From the NCBI GenBank assembly GCA_942159475.1, contig OW804098.1:8698773-8762772 (forward strand): a stretch of 64,000 nucleotides of DNA. The letters run 5' to 3'. The DNA is from Sthenelais limicola. Lineage: Eukaryota > Annelida > Polychaeta > Phyllodocida > Sigalionidae. The notes below the pieces were generated by a model. That model saw only the letters and a list, made by a program, of their open reading frames with translations, ran no database searches and was not told the origin of the DNA. Below, piece by piece: positions 52,798-63,751 of this stretch. The number at the start of each line of letters is the position of its first letter. Positions within the stretch are counted from its first letter, which is position 1. The translations under genes were made by a program, and so were the position numbers.

Positions 52798-53342
52798 AAC
52801 TGTAGCTCTGGGCTCAGATGCTATATTGTCCACTCTGTAGCTCTGGGCTCAGATGCTATATTGTCCACTCTGTAGCTCTGGGCCCAGATGCTATATTGTC
52901 CACTCTCCACTCTGTAGCTCTGGGCTCAGATGCTATATTGTCCACTCCCCACTCTGTAGCTCTGGGCTCAGATGCTATATTGTCCACTCTGTAGCTCTGG
53001 GCCCAGATGCTATATTGTCCACTCTGTAGCTCTGGGCCCAGATGCTATATTGTCCACTCCCCACTCTGTAGCTCTGGGCTCAGATGCTATATTGTCCACT
53101 CCCCACTCTGTAGCTCTGGGCTCAGATGCTATATTGTCCACTCCCCACTCTGTAGCTCTGGGCCCAGATGCTATATTGTCCACTCTGTAGCTCTGGGCTC
53201 AGATGCTATATTGTCCACTCTGTAGCTCTGGGCCCAGATGCTATATTGTCCACTCTGTAGCTCTAGGCTCAGATGCTATATTGTCCACTCCCCACTCTGT
53301 AGCTCTGGGCCCAGATGCTATATTGTCCATTCTGTAGCCCCA
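52798..53342 (+). repeat. 35/43-bp minisatellite, about 14 units
   Basis: The unit is TGTAGCTCTGGGCTCAGATG followed by CTATATTGTCCACTC. Some units carry an extra CCCCACTC (or TCCACTC), giving 35- or 43-base steps. CTCAG and CCCAG variants alternate irregularly. Confidence 0.95.
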
Positions 53343-53539
53343 GGCTAGTTCTGTCTGACAGAATTAATTCAATTTGAGGGGCGAGCTTGGAATGAAAAGC
53401 GACCCAGATCAAGTGGCTTTGAATTGATTTGCTTGAGAAGGAAAAAAGTACTTCCCTTAATTCTATCCATCAATATGCCTCTGGGCACCAATTTATTAAC
53501 GAGCAAATGTGGATTGCATCTGTCCCGCAGTAATACAAT

Positions 53540-53885
53540 AGGGGACTTGCATGTGCCACTGCGCATGTCTGTCACAGTGCATCATGGGATGGATTTTTTA
53601 TGAAATCTGACATACAAATATTTGGCAACATTTTTATAACAAAGTTGCAAGAATGTTTTTCACGAATATTACAGCTTTTATTAATGTTCTATGAAAACCA
53701 AATGCATGATGGGAACGATGGGGGCTTGTGTTATGGAAACATGTATAACACATGGATATTGATATTGGAACATTGATAAATATTCGATGCTGAACATGGT
53801 ATGTTTTTCATAGATTTTATACTGTACCATTAGTCCCATAATTCCATGCGAATCAGGATTCAAAATGGCGGCTATGCAACTCCCC
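53540..53885 (+). mobile_element. F4 element, full copy
   Basis: AGGGGACTTGCATGTGCCAC to GCGGCTATGCAACTCCCC; AAT/AATT flanks. Contains CATAATTCCATGCGAATC near its right end. Confidence 0.87.
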
Positions 53886-53929
53886 AATTCCTGGAATTAA
53901 TTAGCCGTGTCTGATCGTATGCTATACGT

Positions 53930-54164
53930 GGGCCAGATTTTCAGAAAATATACAATTCATCTTCACCAATCCTGTCAAATAACCCCAATTTCAGACAAAA
54001 ATAAAATTCAAAATACAGTTCAACCTAACCAAACAGACTGCTAGAATCAATGCAATGCCGAATATACTCGACTTTACCTAGTATTGACCAAATAACAGCC
54101 TAGTTTAGCCTAATTTACTAAATATGTACAGCTGCAAATTGTACATTTTCTGAAAATCTGGCTC
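53930..54164 (-). mobile_element. F1 MITE, subfamily A
   Basis: Tips GGGCCAG and CTGGCTC, complementary changes at both ends; flanks ACGT and ATGT. Confidence 0.9.
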
Positions 54165-54773
54165 ATGTAACGGTATACGTGTAGATATTGCTTATTTAAT
54201 ATGTATCAGAAGGACTGAAACTCATTCCTTGGTTCAGCTGAATAGAAGATTTCTCCCAAATCATTCTTACTTAATTCCAATATTTCAAATAAAATAGCTG
54301 GTCATCATACGGGTAGAATTAGCTCAAACTTAATAGTTAGGCAAATAATAACATATCAAAATATATATATAAAATATGTGATAATAAGATATATAATTTG
54401 GAAAAATATGTGAAAGGAATATACAGGTAGTTGTTGTTTTAACCCAAATATAATAAATTACTGTTTAAACAAAAATAAACAAAAATAAGATCCCCATGCC
54501 AATCCACGGACAGAAATAACACAGAAAAACTAATCTGATCTGATTGTGAAATTAAGTCTGCTGCACTCACTGAATTATTATGTAATAATACACCCTGGAG
54601 CCTCGTGACGAGTGATTTACACATACTTAAGGACTAATGTTTCCCCTGCCATGGGTGGAGGCAACCTGTAGCCACAAGTTATGGATCCTCTTTTTTATTA
54701 TCATTTAAAGTGAACGGTGGACAATTCTCTGAAGTTTGCAATCGGATATTTTACACCATTTTATAATGCAGAT
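54165..54773. other. Unannotated AT-rich stretch
   Basis: Nothing recognised. Confidence 0.5.
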
Positions 54774-54800
54774 GGATAAGATTTTCAGAACATGTACAAT
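54774..54800 (+). mobile_element. Solo F1 terminal repeat
   Basis: GGATAAGATTTTCAGAACAT plus GTACAAT, then unrelated DNA. Again the TAAG tip. Confidence 0.7.
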
Positions 54801-54902
54801 GAAAAGGAGGCGTATGCTGGTTACCTCATATCCTGACTGGCTTGTATAAATAGACTTGCACGGTACTGGTACTTAGCGATTTTATAACTAATAAAGAGGT
54901 GA

Positions 54903-54907
<5 letters not shown>

Positions 54908-54941
<34 letters not shown>
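54908..54941 (-). repeat. Poly-T run, possible retroposon tail
   Basis: About 34 T followed by GAACATATTTTTATTCAGG. On the minus strand this is CCTGAATAAAAATATGTTC then poly-A, a retroposon-style 3' end. Confidence 0.6.
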
Positions 54942-55138
54942 AACATATTTTTATTCAGGAGAAATAAGTGCTGGCATATGCCAGACAATATTAATGCAAG
55001 GCTCGGGTAAGTCCGATCTCCCACCTTGCCCTGAATTTTCACATTATCTATTGACATTCAATTTTAGTGTGTGTTGATCAATTAATAATTAATATAAATA
55101 TAATGAGGTTATGCAATGTTACGTAATGTGTCATAACA

Positions 55139-55275
55139 TCACCTTCACCAATCCTCTCAAATAACCCAGATTTAAGACTAGAATCAGGTTCGAAGTGCAC
55201 TTTTCACTTTAATTTAGCAGAATTTGATAGATGCGTATAGAACTGTACATTGTGCATTTTCTGTAAATCTAACCC
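55139..55275 (-). mobile_element. F1 MITE, subfamily C, deleted
   Basis: The left terminal repeat is missing and the middle is deleted (CGAAGTGCACTTTTCACTT). Right end GCATTTTCTGTAAATCTAACCC. Confidence 0.75.
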
Positions 55276-55451
55276 AGATACGTGTAGATTTATAATGTTA
55301 TAATTATATTGTTCAGTGCTCGTTGTGCATGTGGGACGGAATCATCGTCCATTACGGATTTATATTGATCAAATATTTAAACGTTATTCTCAATAATTCG
55401 TGGAAAGAAATCTAGAAAAATCTATGGTATCGTGTTTATGCAAGGCGCTAT

Positions 55452-55685
55452 GGGTCAGATTTTCAGAAAATGTACAATTGGCAGCTGTACACATTTAGTA
55501 AATTCTGCAAAATTAGGCTGCAATTTGGTCAATACAGGTAAATTCAAGAATACTTGGCATTGCATTGATTCTAGCAGTCTGTTTGGTTAGGTTGAACTGT
55601 CTTTTGAACTTAATTTTCGTCTGACATTTGGGTTATTTGAGAAGATTGGCAAAGTTGAATTGTACATTTTCTGAAAATCTGACCC
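55452..55685 (+). mobile_element. F1 MITE, subfamily A
   Basis: Full-length. CTAT at left and C-CTAT at right, a 4-bp duplication with one extra C. Confidence 0.92.
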
Positions 55686-55905
55686 CCTATAGGAATGACC
55701 TCTTCCCTACTTGATCAAAGCCGAGACAATAAGAGTTTTTCTGCCCTTCACACGTGTTGGGTGGTAAAGTATTAGCCTCAATGACATTCTCCATCCCCTT
55801 GTCTCAGTTTTGCTGATTTACGTTGCCCTTGGGACAGGTCTACAGGTTCCCCGCTCTTAAATGCGACTTCAAAATGAAAAGTTTAATGCTCACAGAAAGG
55901 CACTT

Positions 55906-56174
55906 GGGTCAGATTTTCAGAAAATGTACAATTCAACTTTGCCAATCTTCTCAAATAACCCAAATGGGGCAGCTCTACATATTTAGTAATTTCTTCTAAA
56001 TTATGCTAAAAAAAAGATAAACTTGGGTACATCTGAGTATATTTGGTATCGCATTGATTTAAAGTATCAGTTCTGTTATGTTAAAGAGCATTTTGAAGCT
56101 AATTTCGGTGTTAAATGTGGGTTATTTGAAAGGATTGGTGAAGGTGAATTGTACATTTTCTGAAAATCTGACCC
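55906..56174 (+). mobile_element. F1 MITE, chimeric, right end duplicated at left
   Basis: The first 65 bases are a minus-orientation A end (CAACTTTGCCAATCTTCTC, AAATAACCCAAAT). They then switch to a plus-orientation B body at GGGGCAGCTCTACATATTTA. Both outer ends are therefore right-type ends. Confidence 0.85.
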
Positions 56175-57205
56175 GCTTACAGAGAGGCACTTCCTCCGTC
56201 TGTGGAGTTGAGTTGTAAAAACCTCTCAAAGTTATATTTAAATTGGGCTCTTGTTTGGCAGACCCTGGTGGTGGAAAAGAGAACTTCTGACAGATGGCTC
56301 GGCCTATTGCAGTCATGCGCAGTACACTTGTTCTGACATCCGGCTTTGGTCAAACTTTTATACAATCGTGGCAGAACGCAAGAAGATCTCTCCCTGGAGA
56401 TCTCATTTCCAATGCCACTAATATGAAAGTATAAATACTGTAACCTATTATCAATTGAATACCCTTCTGCATACCATGTGCCCGACCAACTGTACGCCTT
56501 TATATATAATATGTACTAGTCAACTATGATTGCACACTCTTTGTCAGATTGACTTCATAATGCTTTATCCTGCTAAGTATCTGCTGATACTGCTCCTTGT
56601 TGATGTTCTCTTTGCTAACCTCGTGTTGTCAGCACTTCTCCACAAATACTGAATATTTTGTACAAAGCTTTTCTTCTCTTCCCTGACTTAATTTATAAGT
56701 TTTCGAATTGGTAACTTTAACTTGATAACTTGTAACCCTTGTCTGTTGCATAACTGTTCAAACTAGAACTATTTGGAATTCGTATAAGGCATTCGCGGAG
56801 GAAATGATATGATTGTATCATGATTGGCGCAACTACCTTCTGTAATGTACCATCTTTGCAAATAAAAGAATTCTTCAAATCAAATCAAATCAACATGTAT
56901 GTCAAAAACCTGATGTTGTACCACTCATATATCATCTCATCTCTCACTTAGTTAATCGTTAGTCTTAGATAGCCTTAGAAACCAAGTAACTTAAGTAAAG
57001 ATCAACCAAGAACCAGGCACCCAACAGAAGACCTATCTAGACGACTGTTTATTTAGAATGTTGGACCACCTTATTGTAAAAACACCTTCAGCAATAAAGA
57101 ATTCTTGAATTGAATTGAATTGAAGAGATTTGTTTATTTCTAGTGCCTTACAAGGATCATTAGGGAGATTCCGTAAGCAAACTTTTTTTTCCTTTCATTA
57201 TATAT
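56175..57205. other. Unannotated stretch with two retroposon tails
   Basis: TTTGCAAATAAAAGAATTCT followed by (AAATC)n at 56856-56893, and CAGCAATAAAGAATTCTTG followed by (AATTG)n at 57090-57123. The upstream sequence is probably 3' untranslated remnants; no domain is visible. Confidence 0.55.
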
Positions 57206-57449
57206 GGGTCAGATTTTGAGAAAATGTACAATTCGCCTTCACCAATCCTCTCAAATAACCCAATTTGAGACAGAAATGAGATTAAAAATGCAGTTTAACA
57301 TAACAGAACTGGTACTTTAAATCAATGCGATACCAAATATACTCAGATATACCAAGATTTATCATTTTTTTAGCAGAATTTAGCAGAATTTAGCAGAAAT
57401 TACCGAATATGTAGAGCTGCCAATTGTACATTTTCTGAAAATCTGACCC
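57206..57449 (-). mobile_element. F1 MITE, subfamily B, ATAT duplication
   Basis: The word TTTAGCAGAA is repeated near the right end (TAGCAGAATTTAGCAGAATT). ATAT on both sides. Confidence 0.92.
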
Positions 57450-57693
57450 ATATATTCTTAAAAGCCACATTGTTCTACAATATATCACTAGCATCCGTGA
57501 AGAAAACTGTACGTGTATCAGTAAGCCCATATATAGTACTAGGTAGTCTGGGAGAAATAATGTGTAATATATTAAGATTATCTTTCTTCAATGCGCAAGC
57601 ATCTGGCTTCCATCAAAGTGTATATAAGTCAATTATTCCACAGTAGGTTTCCATAGATTGCGGCTTGGCATGCACCACCATACACACTAATAT

Positions 57694-58072
57694 GTGATGT
57701 GTTGCAGGAAAATGAGTCACAAGTCGCAAAATTGGTGTTTTTCAAAGTCGTTTACTTACAAGATCTCTTTGTTGGAATATTTTCATTCTTGGAGTGTCTA
57801 GTCCTTGTGGTTGGATGAATACATCTACCAAATGTCAAAACTGTTCATTAATTATATCAGTGCATTTCTGAGATCCCATTAAGTATATTTAGCTACTTTA
57901 CTGGTAATTATTCACCCAGACATATTGCAAACGTTTTTTTCAAAAATAAAATATCTAACTAAAAAGATAAAAGTACTTATTAGATGTCCGTAATGTTTAC
58001 ATTCATTGGAATCGGTTTGGTCTCATCTTTTCAAATATGGTGATAATAACTAATTTTCCTAAAACGGATCAC
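57694..58072. mobile_element. F2 MITE
   Basis: Left GTGATGTGTTGCAGG, right of the alternative type ACGGATCAC. The two tips differ. Confidence 0.87.
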
Positions 58073-58210
58073 AAAATGTTAACGTGTCTTTCCTTCTTGA
58101 GGGAAACTCGTGTTTTATGGAAAGGATCCATGGACATATACGCATGTAAAGTTAATATAATTTATAGTAGCTATACCCGAAACTGTCTTAACATGAATGC
58201 TTTTAAAACT

Positions 58211-58630
58211 GTGATCCGTTTTAGGAGAATGAGTCATAAGTCGCAAAATATGGATTTTGAGATGTCATCATATTTGAAAAGATAAGATCAAGACGATTCC
58301 AATGATAGTAAACACTAGGACACCTAATAAGTATTTCTATATTTTATATTTTATATATTTTAAGTTTGATATTTTCGTTTGTGGAAAAAAACTTTGCACT
58401 ATTTCTTGGGGGCAATAACCAGTAAAGTAATAAATGTACTCTATACGATTAGCATAGAGATGCATGAATATATTTAATACACTGTCTTGAAGTTGGTACT
58501 TGTGTTCATGTTATCGACAGCGTTAAGCACCGCAATAGAAAAAACATTCACACAAAGACATCTTGTGAATAAATCACTTTGAAAAACAGGAATTTTGCGA
58601 CTTATGACTCATTTTCATGGAACACATCAC
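58211..58630. mobile_element. F2 MITE, opposite direction
   Basis: Left GTGATCCGTTTTAGG (alternative tip), right CACATCAC. 138 bases from the previous copy, in the opposite direction. Confidence 0.87.
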
Positions 58631-59241
58631 AATTTGCATTACCAGTTAATTTCCGTTACTAAATGGAATTTCTTATTTTGAGGTCTATTCACCACCAACC
58701 CATCCGAAAGTCACCAACAAGGAATATCAAAGGATTTGGTGCTGTTCTTGGTATACAGAACCAATTCATCTTTCAAGTTAGTCATTTCAGTGGCTCACCG
58801 AAATCCTACTTTTTCAATAATATGACTGAGTGACTCTCTCTCATGGTCTTAATTGTAGGGAATTCTCGATGGAATTGAAAATGTTAGGATAGATCGCTAG
58901 AGATAGGTATATAATATTATCAAGGAGCTAAAAGAAATTACAAGAAATTATAATGTGAAATTACAATTATTACTTTTTATTTAACATATTTATACAGCCA
59001 TAAGTGATAAGGATATACAAGGCTCACGGGGGCTATTATTTAGCATTGTCCATGATTTTCCGCCAGGGGCTGTTAGGTGCAGTCCTACTACTATAGAAGG
59101 AGCAGCATTATATACAAATCTTTCTTTATGTCATTATTCAAATCTTCTGGTCTATATCGCTAAACTTGTATCAAAGAAAGAAAGAAATAATTGGAAAGGT
59201 TAAATTTAGCTGGAGATAAATCATAGCAATAGAACGAGTGT
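58631..59241. other. Unannotated stretch
   Basis: Nothing recognised; AAAGAAAGAAAGAAATAA at 59175 may be a retroposon tail. Confidence 0.45.
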
Positions 59242-59320
59242 GGGTCAGATTTTCAGTTGACAGATTGGCAGCTCTACACATTTAGGAAATTTTGCTAAAT
59301 TAGGCTGAAAAATGGTCAAT
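59242..59320 (+). mobile_element. F1 MITE, left fragment
   Basis: GGGTCAGATTTTCAG, a small deletion within the terminal repeat, then GGCAGCTCTACACATTTAGG as far as GGTCAATAG; the rest is absent. Confidence 0.8.
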
Positions 59321-59523
59321 AGTTAAAAAAAATTTGTTTGTATAAGTTCAGAAGGATATACATCCTGTACAATCCATACCTGAGGTTGAGACATCCTTTA
59401 CACTGATCCCGGGCAACAACACTGCCGCCACCTACTGGATCCTCCTAATACTACAGATTTGTACTATTCACTCCATCTCGGTGGTATTCAACAAACTGGA
59501 TGGAACCATTCTACACATGGAAC

Positions 59524-59572
59524 CAGGCGAGTTTGATTTGATTTTTGATTGAAAAAATATCTTATTCAGGAA
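59524..59572 (-). repeat. Inverted retroposon-like tail
   Basis: TTTGATTTGATTTTTGATTG then AAAAAATATCTTATTCAGG; on the minus strand a (CAAAT)-type tail after AATAAGATATT. Confidence 0.45.
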
Positions 59573-59583
59573 CACATATATAT

Positions 59584-59819
59584 GGGTCAGATTTTCAGAA
59601 TATGTACAATTGGCAGCTCTACACATTTAGTTAATTCTGCTAAATTAGACTGAAAAATGAAGAATACCAAGTATAATCTGAGTATATTTGGTATCGCATT
59701 GATTTAAAGTATCAGTTCTGTTATGTTAAAGTGCATTTTGAAGCTCATTTTTGTCTTAAATGTGGGTTATTTGAGAGGATTGGTGAAGGCGAATTGTACA
59801 TTTTCTGAAAATCTGACCC
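59584..59819 (+). mobile_element. F1 MITE, subfamily B, ATAT duplication
   Basis: Full-length; left end CAGAATATGTACAATT, shared with 60413 and 61201. Confidence 0.92.
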
Positions 59820-60024
59820 ATATACATTTTGTAGTGATACGATGTTCTTAGTATAGCCTGATTTTATCTTCATTTAAACTAAAACCATTATACAGCATGA
59901 GGAAAAAAATAAGTCGATAGAGACTACACCATTTTTTAAAACCCAGAGTGTATAGATGCTCTAAAGTTATCGTCTATTATCCATAAATACTAAGACAAAA
60001 ATGACCAAGGGACATATAGGTTAA

Positions 60025-60112
60025 TTAACGAGTTGGTTGAAGGAGCGTGAATATTGCACGAGTTGCGTAGCAACGAGTGCAATATTCTAAGCGACTGAAA
60101 CCAACGAGTTAG
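60025..60112. repeat. Two-tier capped hairpin
   Basis: Outer box TAACGAGTTGGTT/AACCAACGAGTTA. The inner arm GAATATTGC leads to ACGAG, TTGC, loop GTA, GCAA, CGAGT on the plus strand. Confidence 0.9.
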
Positions 60113-60299
60113 TCATATTTATTATACATGCTTCCAATCATGAAAATAGAAAAAAAATATGTAATAGATTTGAATTTTACCGGTAATCTTAGTAAACCAA
60201 CAGATTGGTTGCCATGACAGCCCCACGTATATCACTAGTAAAAATACGCACTATGCTCTAGATACGTTGTTTTCAAAGCAATGCGTGTATAATAAAATA
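60025..60299 (-). mobile_element. F10 element: capped hairpin plus TIR body
   Basis: The hairpin (60025-60112) is followed by the body from TTTATTATACATGCTTCC to AATGCGTGTATAATAAAAT. Reversed, it has the same order as the element at 9999. Confidence 0.72.
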
Positions 60300-60412
60300 A
60301 AATAAACAATGCTAGTGTTTTAAGGAGAAACAAAGAAACAGTAAAATACAAATAAAGAAGCTTCAGCAAGTATTAAAAACCAATTACGGGCGCCCTGCTC
60401 TTACATGTATAT

Positions 60413-60652
60413 GGGTCAGATTTTCAGAATATGTACAATTGGCAGCTCTACATAATTATTTAGTAACTTCTGCTAAATCCTGCTAAAAAATAATAAATCC
60501 TGAGTATATCTGAGTATATTTGGTATCGCATTGATTTAAAGTATCAGTTCTATTATGTTAAACAGCATTTTGAAACTCGTTTTTGTCTTAAATTTGGGTT
60601 ATTTGAGAGGATTGGTGAAGGCGAATTGTACATTTTCCTGAAAATCTGACTC
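60413..60652 (+). mobile_element. F1 MITE, subfamily B, ATAT duplication
   Basis: Full-length; tips GGGTCAG and CTGACTC; ATAT on both sides. Confidence 0.92.
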
Positions 60653-61200
60653 ATATGTTATGGCCTCTCTTGGCCGAGCCTCTTAGTATTATAAATATTT
60701 TTTTTATTACATTTGAGGCCAGATTATATATATCGTCTTTTTCCTCAGTTAGATTTTTATTCAGAATAATAAGCAACAGTTACACTCTCACAAATTCATG
60801 TGATTCCATGTCCTGCTGCACGTATCTTTTCTTAAATTGCAATGCAGGGAATTATTATCATTATATGCCATTATTTGATGACACACACTATGTAATTTAA
60901 ATATGATGTTGGTCAATTATGAATTTATTTGGAATTTTGTTGGTGTTGTCGGATTGTTGCGTTAAGCGGAGGTGGGAATTATGATGACCAACGAATAACC
61001 CCTGAGTATTTTTTACATCATAAGAAGGTAGAATACAACTCCAAAGTCCAATATATCAAATCTTCAAAAGAAATGAAACAGTTTTTCTGTTATAAAAGAA
61101 CACTTTCTTCTACTTAGCAAACCGATCCGGGGTGCCCCATCACACCATGTTAACCAACAGCCTTGTGATTAACAGTAGGACGACTTAGCGCAACGCTATT
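60653..61200. other. Unannotated stretch
   Basis: Nothing recognised; the open frames here are AT-rich and lack motifs. Confidence 0.45.
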
Positions 61201-61260
61201 GGGTCAGATTTTCAGAATATGTACAATTCATCTTCACCAATCATCTTATAACTCACTGTA
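61201..61260 (-). mobile_element. F1 MITE, end fragment
   Basis: GGGTCAGATTTTCAGAATAT and CATCTTCACCAATCATCTTA, then it stops. Confidence 0.8.
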
Positions 61261-62066
61261 TAAAATGTAGTTTCTAATTATATTTAATACTCCAACCAGT
61301 ACAGGTAACCATGGAGTGGTGCATGCACTATTCAATATTTAACAGTTATATTTAATATTTTTGAAAACACAATGTCAAAGGCCTCTAGTATAAGATGAGT
61401 ATTAGGTGGATATTTATATTATATTGAGTCAAATGGTGTCAACGAATAGTATCTTGATTTTCAAAAATAACAAACAAATTGATGCAGAAATATATTTATT
61501 ATAACTCAGTATAAACCAACGAACGAATAAAAATATCACCAATCGGATTAATCCTTTTATTAAAAGCGTTGAAATGTTCGGTAATGTCCCTAATGTGAAC
61601 TATATAAGGTGTAATGCTTCTAGTGGCAACCTACGAAAAATGGGTCACGACTTCAATACTCTATGATCAGCATTAAAAACAGGAGAAGAGTAAATGTTTT
61701 TCTTGATGGTAAATTGCTCTGGTGAGAGAAGAGATGTTGTTGACAGATTGAAGAAAGATGGTTTCGTCAAAAAAGGATGAGCCGTATTGTTGAATGTTTG
61801 TTATGGGAACTTTATTACGTAAGAATAGACAACACTGGTATTGAATTATAATAGGTTTATTATACATTAATTAGGCTTAATAGAATGGAGTAAATGAAAC
61901 TAAAAACGATAATGATATTGACATGATTAAGACACGCCAATAGTGAAATATATAAATATGGATGTCGGAGTATTAAATTCTATCTTGTATTTTGTATTCT
62001 GTAAAACGAATACTTCTGTATGGGAACAACCTCCTGCCACAAACTTGTTCGATTACTCTAGTATTA
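61261..62066. other. Unannotated AT-rich stretch
   Basis: ATAAACCAACGAACGAATAA near 61511 resembles the tandem unit at 4.4 kb. Otherwise nothing. Confidence 0.45.
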
Positions 62067-62397
62067 TAGCAAGAACAGCATAGTATCGCGTATGAGGGGG
62101 GCTATATTCTCTGAGTATGGCCGAAAACTACGAGGCCGTAGGCCGAGTTGTTTTTCGGCCATACGAGGAGAATATAGGCCCCCAAAGATGCGATACTTTG
62201 CTATTCTTGCTTTTATTCCATGATTCTTAACTTAAAACAACTTTATTTGCATTAATTTCATCAAACTGTGTTGTCCCCCAAGTCTCGAACGGTCGTGACG
62301 TCACTGTACAATACAGGGAATTTATATTGTCCACCTTGTGAGCGGCAAGTATATCGATTATATTGTACGCTCACGGCCAAATCATGGAATAAAGGGG
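62067..62397 (-). mobile_element. F5 element, opposite direction
   Basis: The hairpin (62068-62212) comes first, then the body TTTATTCCATGATTC to CCAAATCATGGAATAAA. It matches 33437-33768 nearly end to end, including GGTCGTGACGTCACTG. Confidence 0.87.
62068..62212. repeat. Capped hairpin of F5, copy 2
   Basis: The plus-strand apex reads ACGAG, GCC, loop GTA, GGC, CGAGT between TCGGCC-type arms. Confidence 0.9.
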
Positions 62398-63148
62398 TAA
62401 TAAAGTCTGAATATGAACCTACATAATTTCAGGCTTAACAAACTTATGTATATTCTGAATAACATCCTGTAAGTATGTACTTTATTACGTCACATATCAC
62501 TATTATTGTTCTTCATTCTATTTTATTCTCTTGTGTATCCTTGAATACAATACATGTAAAATCTGAGGCTTGATTCATACAAGTATAGTATGAATGTCCT
62601 GGACATGACCCTTACCTTAATTGTTTATGATGTAAAGTCACGCTGCACTGCTCAACTGGGTTATTTGATTAATTTAGTGTGATTAATTAAGTATTTTTTT
62701 ACCCATTTTCAGTCATTTTATTCCTAAGTCACCTAGTCTTTTAGTCTCCTACTAGTTATTCCAAATTCTGGTAACAGCCGGAAGAAATCGTACCTCATTG
62801 TATCATAGGGCTATGTCGACCTATTTGTCCTCTTTTACTCACTACTCGAATTTTGTACTCTTGAATATGACAAATAAAAGACTTCTTATCTTATCTTATC
62901 TTAGAGTCACTGACTCACACTCCCCCAAAAGACATTACAAGACGTCACAACATAAACGACTATCTGAAACATCAAGGAGATATAAGCCATTAATTTTATT
63001 ACAACTATGATTATATATTCACCAGATGGTGTATTCATTTCTATTTGTCTATTCGGAATAAAAATCCTATATCTATATAAAAACGGGATTAAATATGAGG
63101 CCATAGTCCCACATTCCGACCCCAACATGACAAACACAATCTCTTCAT
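62398..63148 (+). other. Unannotated stretch with retroposon tail
   Basis: ATGACAAATAAAAGACTTC followed by (TTATC)n at 62866-62903 looks like a retroposon 3' end; no coding domain upstream. Confidence 0.5.
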
Positions 63149-63383
63149 GGGTCATTTTTTCAGAAAATGCACAATTGGCAGCTGTACACATTTAGTAAAT
63201 TCTGCTAAATTAAGCTGAAATTTGGTCAATACTAGGTAAATTCGAGTATATTCGGCATTGCATTGATACTAGCAATCTGTTTGGTTAGGTTGAACTGTAT
63301 TTTGAACTTTATTTTTGTCTTAAATGTGGGTTATTTGAGAGAATTGTTGAAGATGAATTGTACATTTTCTGGAGATCTGACCC
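63149..63383 (+). mobile_element. F1 MITE, subfamily A
   Basis: Full-length; left GGGTCATTTTTTCAG; right CTGGAGATCTGACCC. Confidence 0.92.
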
Positions 63384-63516
63384 ATATGCTCTTGTGCGAA
63401 AACATTTCACTATTGTTTTTTGGGTGGCAGTCAGTGGGTCAGGGGGACATGTGTGTTTATTCTAGCCCCGGTTCTAGACCGTCTGTAGTGTCGTGTTGCT
63501 CTACCTACACCTATAT

Positions 63517-63751
63517 GGGTGAAGTCTCCAGAAAATGTACAATTCATCTTCAACAATTCTCTAAACTAACCCAAATTTCAGACTAAAATACAGTTCAAAA
63601 TACAGTTCAACCTAACCAAACAGATTGCTAGAATCAATGCAATGCCGAATATACTCGAAATTACCTAGTATTGGCCAAATTTCAGCTTAATTTAGCAGAA
63701 TTTACTAAATGTGTAGAGCTGCCAATTGTACATTTTCTGAAAATCTGACCC
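63517..63751 (-). mobile_element. F1 MITE, subfamily A, ATAT duplication
   Basis: Full-length; left GGGTGAAGTCTCCAG; ATAT on both sides. Confidence 0.92.

Noticed and set aside
52972..53225. Repetitive protein of SSGPRCYIVHS units
   Set aside because: Produced by the 35/43-bp minisatellite; three frames are open only because of unit composition.
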